A DNA stretch of 64,000 bases. It comes from Odontesthes bonariensis (taxonomy: Eukaryota > Chordata > Actinopteri > Atheriniformes > Atherinopsidae). Below are positions 34,961 to 64,000 of the stretch, piece by piece. The position numbers and the translations under genes were made by a program. The stretch lies in the NCBI RefSeq assembly GCF_027942865.1, contig NC_134526.1:8040784-8104783 (forward strand), read 5' to 3'. A model generated the notes under the pieces. The model was not told the DNA's origin. It worked only from the letters and a program-made list of their open reading frames with translations, and searched no databases. Numbering within the stretch: position 1 is the first letter of the stretch; each line of letters opens with the position of its first letter.

Positions 34961-35781
34961 GTGAGCGGGCAGTGGGTCTCCAAGAGGTGCTATCTGAATT
35001 TAGGCATAGCAAGGGCAAAGCAACCCACTTGAGCCTCGTAAAGAGGCACACAACACGAATGTCAATGGCAAAATATGATGCATTGAGTTTGAGGGTCATT
35101 AAGTGCAGTTTTAACTACTAACTTGATCTTGCTAGTTAGCATTAGCCAATGTAGCATCAGTTTGCCCTAGCTAAAGCGAGAAGGTATAACTAATATAACT
35201 TCGATTAACGTTGTCTGATTTGGGAGCAACTAATAATGCTGTTCCTAAGAAATACTCCGGAACACGTATTAAGCGCATTTAACGCGAGATTTGTGTTGCC
35301 GCCTGCTAGCACAGTTTCTATGCATTTTGTCGGTGCACGTTAGCCTTTGCTAACAGTCGGTTGCTAGCTGAACTATCTTGTCAGTGACGTAACGCTAGTC
35401 ATTGTTTTGACAGCACGCATTAGCTTAACCGAGGCCAACAACATCCTTATAGTCATGCTAAAACGAATTAGTTACTCCCCTCTATCTTGAAATTCAGCAG
35501 TACTTCGGGGTAGTCTCAAAAGTTAACCTTTGGCTTACTGATGTGACGCAGCTTATCGTTCCGTTACGTTTCCATTCAGTTTGCCTACCGCCAGCAGTTG
35601 AGGTTGCTTAATTTGTTGTTACTGCATCAATTTATTGCTGTCTTGCTTTAACTGTAATGCTAATTAGTGAAAGCTTCCTTCCACGTTGTGTAGTTGTTGT
35701 TGTGATTTTGTTCCTAAAAATAACTTCATGACCTCCTGAGTTGTCCATAGTTATGGTTTCTCTTTTGCTGCTCAGTTGTAG
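34961..35781 (+). other. setd1a 5' intron with GCTAA/TTAGC motif cluster
   Basis: This non-coding stretch, inferred to be the first setd1a intron, is dense in TTAGC/GCTAA/GCTAGC motifs: 35131-35146, 35303-35310, 35339-35370, 35391-35400 and 35418-35424. It ends in a T-rich tract and TAG at 35779-35781. Confidence 0.45.
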
Positions 35782-35782
35782 G

Positions 35783-54553
<18,771 letters not shown>

Positions 54554-56965
54554 TAAAAGCACTTCTTTCCCTCACTTGACAATGGCCGGCCAGACCCGGA
54601 AACCTCCGTAATTCACCATTCTCAGATTGCGACTCGAAACAAAGCCACCCCGCTATCTCCAGTGTTCCCCGGATGGCCTCATGGGTCCTCACAATAAGTT
54701 GGAAAACAGTGACGCACAGCCATGCACTTTTCACGCACTCTTTTCATTGCCTAGGCAGTTCCATGTGCCAGTGTGTGATGTTTTTCTCTTTTTTTCTCAT
54801 AATCTGGCATGAGAACACTGGAGACTCCCCTCAGCATTGGTTCTGTTCGTGGAAGTATTGCTGGACTGATGGAATGGAATGTCTAATGTTTTCCGAGGTA
54901 ATTGTTCCTTGAACCCAGGCATGAAAGGTTTTTCTGTCCCCTTGCCATCATCCGTTTTATAGAGGCCAGCGATAACGCACAGTTGTTTTATGTCCGCGTC
55001 GGCTCACATAGTCTATAGCCCGGGATTATCCCTCCAGTGTCAAATCTCTCCTGCACCCACTCACCCGTAGACATCCGCGCACAAACGCACACGAATATCA
55101 TACCAGACAAATTCAGGGTTTTTAAAAACGCCAGTGAAGTGCACACTTTTAGGATGACAAACGTCAGTCAATTTGGTCTTCAGTTATGCAAGATTCCCAA
55201 GTGTGAAGGTTGTTTTGGAGCTTATTTTAATTTAATTTCCTTGTATTATTAGAATATTACTCTTGCTGTTATTGATAGTAATGTTACTTAGTTGCATTAG
55301 CTGTAAGTATCTTACAGTTAAAAGAGCTTCAGTGCACCCATCCACTGTCCTCAGTGGCTTTGTGATTCACCTGTCCTCTCTCTGCTCCTGAGTTGCTGCG
55401 ACCTCCTGTCAGCCAAGTGTGTTTATTTCCGTAACATTGCCGCTGAATTGTTACCTGCAGGATCAGCACAACATAAAATTGACCCCCCCCCCCCCCACAG
55501 GTTTTGACCAACATTGCACATGCTTTTGACGACTCATTTGTTTGCTCTTTGCAGCTTCTGTGTGCGTCCTGCATTCCCTACGAATGTTGGCTGTGTACAA
55601 CCTAAGAAATTAGCTGTTTAATGCATTCAGCACAGCATCAGTGGGGGCTGCATCAGAAGGTGATGTCAGCAGTTGTTTTCATCCCCACAACAGTGGTGCT
55701 GTTCTGGAGGAGAAAGTCATGCAGCTTTTCCCCCATTTGCATATTTCTCATTGATATTTAATAATCCCAACAGCAACTGTACTCTGACCTTCTGTTGAGT
55801 CACCTTGACTAAGTTTTTCCACTTTCTGAGGCTCTAAATCCTGGTTTCTGTCAAGGATGAGTCCTAACCTGCCCCTTTCCTGGATAATCTTCTCCAGACG
55901 TCATCCAGACGCTCAAATTTCAAAAGCAAGCCTGAATAATGATGTTGGCGTCACCGTGGTTGTGTAAATGTTGGTTAAAAAACACGTATATCAACAATAT
56001 TAGGTAACAAAGGGTGTTTGGAAGGATGTTAGTTTGTGTACTGGCTCCTGACAACGTGCCCTTATGTGCCAGCTTCCTGTTCCTTTAATTATCAAAAGCG
56101 TGTCACCACAAAGCTCCTGCAGGTCCTTGTGAAACTGTGTGGTCAGTGTTAAACTTATTCTGTGCTGCAGATGTCTTTTTAAAAGGCACATTTGCTTTAT
56201 AAGGTCATGTCTCTTAAAAGGTTTGGTTTTGTAAGGTCCCCACCCCTTCCCACTTTTGCTTTTCTGGCTTTCACAGAATGCATTAATATTTATTTTATCT
56301 GGGAATGTTTTACCGTTTGTCCCTTACAAAACATCCCTCCCTGACGATTGCTTCATGGGCAGATGTCTAGTTTCCGATCTGTTTGCGGTGCGGATGGGTG
56401 AAAGGTGCGTGACTGACTGTGTGCCTGCTAGATTTACAGACCTCAGCAGGTTTGCGGCGCACGGCAGACGGAGGATGTCTATGACCCTCGTGTTACCCCC
56501 TTTTTTTCCCCAAAAGGCTATGGCCGTCCAAAGTTTACCTTTAATGTTGAACTTTTAACTCGACCTTTTTCTTTTTTTCTTTTTTTTTTTTTTTGCTCCC
56601 TCCCAAACAGGAACTTGTGTAAGATATAACTTGTTGCAATGAAAGCCTTTCCATACAAACATACCCTCTTTACTACAAGATAAAAAGGAAAAAAAAAATC
56701 GAAGAAGTCCGTGTAAATATTGTAGAGGTGTTTGTTTCTCGTAGAAACACACTGATTCCAAGCTGTAAATATGTTGTTCCTTTTCCTCTCTCCATGAGGA
56801 GGAAACCTGTACATACCTTCCATTCATTTATTTTTTATTGTTTTTCCTTTTAATTTGATGATTTTAATATTATTTGCAATATTTCTCTTGTATTAATGCG
56901 TTGGACCCTTTATTAATGGTGCATTAAAATATTTTTTAAATAAAGTAATTCTCCTGTTTTGCCTT
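54554..56965 (+). other. setd1a 3' UTR
   Basis: About 2.4 kb from the stop codon to the AATAAA at 56939-56944. The last 250 bases are AU-rich and contain three Pumilio-type elements. A 14-base C run lies at 55483-55496 and a T run at 56578-56594. Open frames on both strands are chance. Confidence 0.6.
56939..56944 (+). terminator. setd1a poly(A) signal
   Basis: AATAAA preceded by T/A-rich DNA and followed by TTCTCCTGTTTTGCC. It is the first good AATAAA after the setd1a stop codon in an AU-rich 3' UTR end. Confidence 0.7.
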
Positions 56966-57941
56966 AACAACGCTGCCCCACTGTTAGAAAGGCAGCAAAT
57001 GCTGTCTGAGGGGTTGTGACTACTGCTTTTTGAAGGCTTTTACGTGCCTTTAGAGATAGCTAGCAGAGTAGATTTAGCAGGAAGTGGAAGTTAACACATC
57101 TGCAGCATTTCCCGTTCAGATGTGAGAAACTCAGTTTGGATCTAGAAATAGTAAAAAATTTTTTTTTTTTTAATCAGGTGACGACAAGAAGAGAGAGCAA
57201 GGGAGTAAATCTCACAGAGCAGATGTTAGCCTCTGGTTAAAACTACATGTGGTCTGCTCTGAATAACGGGTAACACCTAGTTAACTTACCAGAAGTGCAT
57301 CCAGGACCTGGAAGTGATTGTTTAGGGGAAAAGGTACCTCAGTAGTTTCCTATGAGTCATTCTGTTTTTGTTTTTTTGTTTTTAACCTGCAGGCTGTGGT
57401 TTAGACTGCAGAATTCCACATTTTAGAAGGTGTTTAGAAAAGCTTGAGTCAGAAGTTCTGAAACTGAAACAAAAACAAGTCTGACCTGTTTTCCATGATT
57501 GTTCCAACAGAGGCTTTCAGATTGAATGCAGAGTGATGAGCAGGAATATAAAAAGCCTGCGGTCTGAGTTGCACTGTGGTTGGAAGACTGTTTCAGCTCT
57601 GCCACACTTTTGTAATTTGTATGAATTGGATAAAGAAGTTCAGGTCATAGTCAAACCCTTAAACATCTGGAAGTTTTTGTGACTCTAAAATTCTAAGTCA
57701 TAGAAATACCGGAATTTGTTCTAATTGCCTTCCTGACACCTTTAATCGTCATGTCCTAATTCCTTTTTTGATGACACCATGCATGCAAAGAGAACTCTGA
57801 CCAGTTCTTCCTTCCTCCAAGTATCCTCCTAACATTGTGTGACGTGTTTAATGGTCCCGAGAGTAACTTTGGCTGAAGTTCAAGGACCAGAAGTTAATGA
57901 TCTGCAATTACTTCCCCAAAATATAAAACCAAATCAAACGA
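56966..57941. other. Intergenic DNA setd1a/hsd3b7
   Basis: No gene was recognised. It contains a T run near 57159-57171. Nothing else stands out. Confidence 0.45.
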
Positions 57942-58517
57942 CACTGCAAAAAGTGAATTCTAAGTAAAAAATAAATATCTTAGATCAAAGGGATATATGC
58001 TTATTTTTTGTCTGATAAGATAGTTCTTCTTAGTAAGCAGTTTTTATGTTAGACTGTTTCACTTGTTTTAAGTGTTTCTGTCCTTAATTATCTAAATAAG
58101 ATATTACAGCTTGTTACTGAGATTTTATGACCTGTTTTGAGTAAGTACATGCTTGAAGCTAGAATATCAACAGTTTCCAAGCTGGTTTCAAGAATTATAA
58201 GGCCTAGTGCATACCACTATGTCAAGATAATGGCTCTAGCATTTACTTAATTCAAGAATATTTTTCAATATATTGAGAAAATAGGCCACATGTATTTAAT
58301 TAGAATCAAGAAAAATGTACTTGTTATTAGTTAAAATACACTAATTCTAAGGTATTTGTGGGTTAATTGAGATTAGATATTTGTACTTGTTTTGAAAAAT
58401 CTTCACAAGCCACATTTTCTTGTTCCATTGGCAGATAATTTTGCTTTTTTTAAAGCAAAATACACCTAATTTTTGTACTTTTTTTTTCTTATTTTTGAAA
58501 GCTGGCTTTTCGCAGTG
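57942..58517. mobile_element. Non-autonomous inverted-repeat element (CACTGCAAAAAG ends)
   Basis: The ends are CACTGCAAAAAG (57942-57953) and CTTTTCGCAGTG (58506-58517), inverted repeats with one mismatch. The 0.58-kb body is AT-rich and non-coding, with CTTGTTTTAAG-like and TTGGCAGATAATTTTGC motifs that I associate with an abundant teleost repeat. No target duplication is evident. The transposon superfamily is not assigned. Confidence 0.6.
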
Positions 58518-58541
58518 GAGGAATCTCATTGGGATGTTATT

Positions 58542-58592
58542 GGGGGTCCTAGCAGCGAAGCTGCAGGAACCCATTGAGTTAGTAGCTTTTCC

Positions 58593-58623
<31 letters not shown>

Positions 58624-59680
58624 CCGTTTCCGCTGCAATTGAAGTCTATGGCAGCCCCATGAACGCTATGGTAAAAAGTTGTGAAATTTGGCACACCTAA
58701 TCAGCCAAGTGCCAAAACCAAAGTCAAGAATTTTCATGCCCCAAGAGCTTACTCTCTAGCGCCACCAACACGTCAAAGTTCAAAGTGCATTCAGCCTAAT
58801 AACTTTGGACTACTTGGTCCAAATTTCACAAATGAGGCATCGTTGGAATCCTTGGATCATGACGAGTCCAACGCACCCTACGACGTCAATTTGCGTATGC
58901 CTAGATTTTCCGCCATTTTGAATTTTATCAAAAAGCTTAAAAAAGCATTTCAGGTCACAGAGATTGTCCAATTTACACGAAACTTGGCACATAGACTCTT
59001 AAGACCAAGCCGCACAAAAGTTATCCAAGGGAATTTTTAATTAGGCTTCCATTTTTCCATAAAAGCCAATCAAATTCGACGTTGACGCCCCCAAACCGGA
59101 AGTGAGGCCATATCTTGGTAACCATTTGATGTTATGATGTCAAACTTATAACACAGACTTACGACCAAGATGGTAAGAGGCCCAAGAAGTTTGGTGACGT
59201 TCGGCCTATAGGTGGCGCTATATGTAGCCAAAATGCATTTTTGCTCATAACTTTGGACCCCTTGGTCCAAATGTCACAAATGAGGTACCAATGGAATCCC
59301 TGGATGCAGCCGAGGTCAATGCACGTCATGACGTCATGAGCGCCATCTTGGATTGTCCGCCATTTTGAATTTAATCGAAAACCTTCAAAAAGCATTTCAG
59401 GCCACTGAGATTGTCCAATCTCGACGGAACTTGGCAAATACAATCTTCAGACCAAGCCGCACATAAGTTATCATGTGGATTTTTTTACTTCACTTCCGTG
59501 TAACCGCGACAGCCAATCAAACTCTACGCCGATGCGTAAACGGGACATTTGGCCGTATCTCTGCGATGCATTGATGTATCGATGCCAAACTTGTTGCATG
59601 GACTCAAGACGCCTTCCTGAGCAGCCCAAGCCTTGCCTATTGGGCCATTCTGCTAGGACCCCCACATTGCTGCTTGCAGC
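58542..59680. mobile_element. 1.1-kb repeat with 14-bp perfect inverted ends and internal tandem units
   Basis: GGGGGTCCTAGCAG at 58542-58555 is the exact reverse complement of CTGCTAGGACCCCC at 59650-59663. Each end carries a small hairpin with the same stem: GCAGC-GAA-GCTGC at 58552-58564 and GCTGC-TT-GCAGC at 59669-59680. Between them are two diverged direct units about 445 bp apart, each with AACTTTGG..CTTGGTCCAAAT, CCGCCATTTTGAATTT, AAGCATTTCAGG and AGACCAAGCCGCACA (58801 to about 59190, and 59249 to about 59640). There is also a TTATTA microsatellite at 58596-58621. I recall this as a widespread fish repeat but know no transposase for it. No convincing coding frame is present. Confidence 0.65.
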
Positions 59681-60300
59681 TATATTTTTAATTTTATTCT
59701 ATTATTTAAAACAAGTGCACACAACAAAAATAAAGATGGTAAGCATTTAGGAGTGCGACACAAGGCATTAATATGTTTAAGAAGAAGAAATCAAATGAGA
59801 AAATTTGAATTTTTTCATTGTTTCCGTGCATCCAGACAACACCCCCAGACGCACTGAGACGCACTGAGACTCTTAATTTACGGTTTCTCTTTTCTTTGGA
59901 CAGTAACCAGCTCTGTTCAATAAAGCAGCTGTTCGCTGATCTCCTTTCATCCTTTCAACACTTGCGTCTGGACGTTACAATACTTTTTTTTAATTTCCAC
60001 ATTCATTCTTCCCCCCTTTTTGTGGCACTTTTATTTCACACTAAATCTCCTTGTTTTCCCCACAGTAATATATGGCAGTTAACACATGTTGCTTAGAAAC
60101 TCTGTTGACTCAGTAACGAGGTAAATCGATCATAAAATGCTACAAAATAGCCCCTTTGGAATATCGACTTGTGGAAAATCGTTTTAACCAAGATTTTTTC
60201 CTTTGCTTGTGTGTTTCCAAAATAGTGAAAATGTTATTTTATATTGCTCAATGAGCACACGCGTCACTATGTCGCGTGCCCGTTGTCATAGCTCTGAGTT
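59681..60300. other. hsd3b7 upstream region
   Basis: No gene or repeat family was recognised. The stretch lies just upstream of the hsd3b7 TATA-like element and becomes GC-richer after 60250. Confidence 0.4.
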
Positions 60301-60301
60301 G

Positions 60302-60307
60302 TATATA
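60302..60307 (+). promoter_or_regulatory. TATA-like box of hsd3b7
   Basis: TATATA within TTGTATATAGAGAG, about 115 bases before the preferred ATG. This gives a predicted transcription start near 60330-60335. CpG-containing DNA flanks it. The in-frame codons upstream of it are therefore unlikely to be translated. Confidence 0.5.
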
Positions 60308-60421
60308 GAGAGCAACGGCACCTCCCCTGTTTGCGCGCGCATCGGAGACTATAAGCTCGATCGAGCTTGTTTCTGGGGTTTAAAGCAGCGGATGCAGCTG
60401 TCACTGCAGCAGAGTCTCAAC

Positions 60422-62541
60422 ATGTCTGAAAACGAACGAGAGCGCGTTTATTTGATCACCGGCGGATGCGGATTTCTCGGTAAGCATCTGCTGACGCTTT
60501 TGTTGGAGAAGGAGGACAAGCTGGTGGAGATCCGGGTGTTTGACAAACACATAGATCCCAGCTTAAAGGGACTCAGCACAGGTAAGAGCTGATAAGATGT
60601 TCTTTAGTTACGCTGTGTATGTTTACAATCTTGTTTTAATCATATGTTTTCTGTGGGGATGGCATGTTTTTTTTTCCGTTCATAACCTGCTCTGCGTATT
60701 TCTGACTGACAAGGATTTCTTATGAAAACTGTCACTTATCACCTTTATGGAAAAGCAGCAAAAGCTTCCTAACAATCAAGTGATGAGTGAAATCTTGCAT
60801 TATATTTGATTTCAAGTGCATTTTACTTATGATTCTTATGACCCTTCTGGTAAAAATGTGTAGTTTTCACATGGATTTCTGTACTTGATCCTAAAATCCT
60901 AATGAATTTAGATGTGTTTATTGAATCTTAATCACTTAATATTTGAGTTGAACATCAAAGGAGTAACTTTGAGAGTCATGACTTAAGTACAGCTCTAATC
61001 TGCCTCACCAAAAGGGAACAAAAATGCTTTAAAAACTTTAAACAATGATTTCCATCACATGGTTTGTGGTCAAAGGGTCAACCTGCAGGCTGGACAAATA
61101 TCCTGATATCAGGATGGTCAACTCCCCTTATTTTCCTATACCACGAAAAAGATGTCATCACTTCTGTGTGATTAATGAAAGGTCCGCGGCCTCTTCTGTG
61201 GAACAGACAGTGAAAACAGGTGGTGGCTCTGTATCTATCAGAATAAGGCTTTACTTCCTGGTAAAACAAAAATAGCAATTAAATCAAGTATAAGCTAGTC
61301 TGTGGTTTTTGTTTTTGGGTTGAGGGTTTTGCAGTTTGCAACATGAAATGCTGTAAATCACTTTAAACAAAAAATACAAAAGACCTTTCATTCAGTTAGA
61401 AGAAGCCTCCAAACCCCCAAATGACACATCTGTCCCATGATCTGTTCCTTCAGACAGACTGGCTTACAGAAACAGGATAGCTCTCTCGCAGACGCCTAGT
61501 TAATTCCACACAGCAGAAAGAAATGAATGAATAACTGAGCATGGCATCCTCCTTTGTCAGTTGGAATGACTTGAAATGGGTTTAATGTTAAATGAGAGGA
61601 TGTAACATTTTTAGTCAGAATTGCATCAGACTATCTGAGGCGACGTTCAAAAGTCCATTCCTCTTCCCCTTCTGTGTCAGCTGCAGCACTCTATCAGCAT
61701 TTCAAGGCCATGGCATGAGAGCAAAGATAAACCAAGGGTTCAAGACCTTCAGAATGATAACAAGACTCAATGGTAATGCTCCACGGCAGGTCTCGTGTGA
61801 GAGGGAACTGTGTGGAATGGCTATATACACCATTAGATTATTGAAATGTATCATTTCTGCAATCGATCATTATGCATTGTTTCTACAAAAGGTTCTTGTT
61901 TGAACACATTCTGGGCAATGATGCAATTCATTGAACGGGACTACATTTTGCACAACCTCTTTAACTCTGGAGCCCCCGGTGGTGGGGGCGGGAGGGGGAA
62001 CCACCAGTTTGATCCAGCTCTGAGGAAGTCTCACAGGTGTTAGCTTAATTTTGTTACACAGAGCCGGTTGTAATTGCAGAGAAACACTCATTAACCTGAA
62101 CAGGTTAATGCAGTTTAAGTTGTTGGGTTTTTCATTAACTGTGCAGGCTATATTAGGGCAATGTACAAAATTCTACTTGTCTGGATTAGGAAATCTCATC
62201 CAGGTTTCATGCCACCATGATACAGCTGATATAAAACCAAGGCATTTTTCGCTTGGATGCTTTCTAATCTAAGTATAAACTGATTTAAGAAGGTTTTCTT
62301 TTTCTTGCATGTTCACACTCACCCTTATCTTTCACCACACATGGCATTAAATGTTTTTCTTTGTGTCTTCCTGTTTCTCGTGCAGAGCGGATAAAGGTGA
62401 CTGTCACTCAAGGAGACATCACAGACTGCAGCAGTGTGTTGGAGGCCACCCGCGGGGTAGATGTTGTCATCCACACGGCCAGCTTGGTGGATGTTTGGCA
62501 CAAAGTCCCAGAGAAACTCATCTACTCTGTCAACGTAACAG
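60422..62541 (+). CDS. hsd3b7: 3-beta-hydroxy-delta5-C27-steroid dehydrogenase, first two coding exons (partial)
   Basis: Exons 60422-60581 and 62386-62541 join in phase 1 to give the first 105 codons. The rest lies beyond the right edge. The product is an extended short-chain dehydrogenase. YLITGGCGFLG carries the TGGxGFLG NAD(P)-binding motif, RVFD holds the acidic residue after beta-2 that favours NAD, and QGDIT plus VVIHTASLVDVW match the family. In mammals HSD3B7 is an ER membrane enzyme that oxidises and isomerises 7-alpha-hydroxycholesterol-type sterols in bile-acid synthesis. Position next to setd1a, as in human 16p11, supports HSD3B7 over other 3-beta-HSD paralogues. An upstream in-frame ATG at 60392 would add 10 residues. 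I prefer 60422 because MSENERERVYLITGG matches the usual length before the motif. Confidence 0.85.
60582..62385 (+). other. hsd3b7 first intron
   Basis: A 1.8-kb GT-AG intron with no recognised gene or repeat family. A short G-rich tract lies at 61978-61998. Confidence 0.55.
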
Positions 62542-64000
62542 GTGTGACTAAGGGAAGGGATGATTTTGAATGATAACAAGGAACAAGCTTTAACCGGAAA
62601 CATCAATGGGTGGAAAAGGTTTATGAATTTTTCTTGAGAATCGAGAAATGCAGAGGAAATCTCCCCGGATGGTTACCCGGGGCGCTCCTTCCTTTTCAGT
62701 TTAAAAAACGGTACCCATGAAGACAAAGACGTTATGTCACTTCACTTAAACTTAAGATAATGGTGACATTGTGTTCAAAGGTTGTGCAATTGATTAATTT
62801 TTGGTTGATTTATGGTCTGACATTTCACTGATTCATTTTCCTTGAGGCTCTAACTGCTGTTAATGTTGAAACTGGTGCGAGTCCAAGTGTCCCGTAATGC
62901 TGTGCACGATGTCTCCAATCAGAGAAGCTCTGATTGACACTCAAAATGCTCTCATTTTACTGTTAAAAGCTCAAGGCAGTGAGTCAGAAGTCTCCTTATA
63001 GACGTGTTGTAGACTCTTCTTATAGAAACCTGATAGTGCCCCTGTTTAATGTGTTGTGCTCATAACAATAAATGCTGTTAAAGCATGTTTAAACATGTAC
63101 AGTCCTTAGGTCTTGCTGATTAAGTGAGACAAACACAGAGATGGCGTGTTTGAATGTGATTATGTGCGTTTCTGGCTGCTGTCATATGGAGTGACTCAAT
63201 GTTTGTGTCGCATGCAAATTCTATATTTTTTAACTAAACAGCATAAACAGTGAAACACGGCACCAATTCCAGCCTCAGAAATGATCAGTGAGTATAAAAG
63301 TAGAGCAAAAGTCCATATTTAGTGTGCAGGTAGTGTTTGTGCAGGGTAAATCCATGTAATCAGAGGATAGATGAGCTTTTCAATCACCGTGGTTTGTGCT
63401 GCAAGCTCTCACCTTAACCTCTTTACTCCTGACACATTAACACGCCACAAGTTTATGCTGATGCAGCCACCGATGTTTTAAGATTTTTCTTCCCTGAAAG
63501 TGTTTACAGCAGCCGTTTGGTCAATGTGTTTTAGATTCAAAATAAACTACAGACCACTGCTCAGTATAATGAAGGGCGGGTGTTTGAATGGTGTTTGACA
63601 ACAATAGAGCTCTGTGGCACAGAGGAATAAGCTGTATCCAGCTTTGGATATGAGCAGGCAATGCTTCGTATTACTTGAAGCCTTATCGATGCACACATGT
63701 GTTCAGGAAATACTGCAGCTCATTGTCTCTGGCCTTGAAGCACAAGTGACTAAGGAGACAAATCTATTGACAACAGCCGGTCAGATGTTTTTCTTATGAA
63801 ACTAAATCATTTTTTAGATTTATGGGAATCTGTTCTGATCTAAATTCAGATAGAGAGCAATGGTCACATTGCAACTGAACGCGTTTTTACTTTTGGGCTA
63901 AACTGAATTGTTTTTGCCTTGACTCTGGTAATCAATTGTCTTCACTGATTCAGCACACAAAAGATGCTTTTGTCATCTGGAAGCTGACTCAGCTGTTGGT
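62542..64000 (+). other. hsd3b7 second intron (runs past the window)
   Basis: It starts GTGTGAC after NVT-g at 62541. No exon with the expected continuation (TRNVIEAC-like) was found before 64000, so the intron is longer than 1.4 kb. No repeat family was recognised. Confidence 0.55.

Noticed and set aside
58681-59040. 119-codon open frame inside the 1.1-kb repeat
   Set aside because: The second internal unit does not keep the frame, and the protein has no recognisable domain.

Overview
This window is vertebrate nuclear DNA, almost certainly from a ray-finned (teleost) fish. All five genes are split by GT-AG introns and match vertebrate orthologues. The repeats are typical of teleosts: hAT-type and other inverted-repeat elements, a tRNA-derived SINE, L2/Rex1-type and L1/Tx1-type LINE ends, and long microsatellites. 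A percomorph-like fish is a guess from repeat character only. There are no bacterial, phage or CRISPR features.

Layout. (1) 1-17300, + strand: the 3' two thirds of an ERG-type potassium channel gene, best matched to kcnh6. Positions 1-9745 are the tail of a long upstream intron containing a decayed hAT element with a SINE nested in it. Ten coding exons follow. Their introns carry tRNA-Cys genes and an L2-type LINE remnant. (2) 17301-22184: the convergent 3' ends of kcnh6 and dcaf7, with an L1-type LINE end between them. (3) 22185-25705, - strand: complete dcaf7 (342 codons). (4) 25706-28415: divergent promoter region shared by dcaf7 and ccdc47, with a CTCF-like site. (5) 28416-31642, +: complete ccdc47 (490 codons). 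(6) 31643-35782: spacer and 5' region of setd1a. (7) 35783-54553, +: complete setd1a (20 coding exons, 2198 codons), including one U12-type AT-AC intron and one GC-AG intron, then a 2.4-kb 3' UTR. (8) 56945-60300: intergenic DNA with two repeat families side by side. (9) 60422 to past the right edge, +: the first two coding exons of hsd3b7.

The products work in separate pathways: membrane excitability (kcnh6), a WD40 kinase scaffold (dcaf7), ER membrane-protein insertion (ccdc47), H3K4 methylation (setd1a) and sterol/bile-acid metabolism (hsd3b7). They are not an operon. Their adjacency is a synteny signal: from memory, the human orthologues of the first three lie together on 17q23 and the last two are neighbours on 16p11. 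I found no clear undescribed biological system. The most notable signals are the textbook U12 AT-AC intron in setd1a, a 1.1-kb repeat with perfect 14-bp inverted ends and two internal ~445-bp units, the tRNA-Cys copies inside kcnh6 introns, and GCTAA/TTAGC motif clusters at several gene starts.
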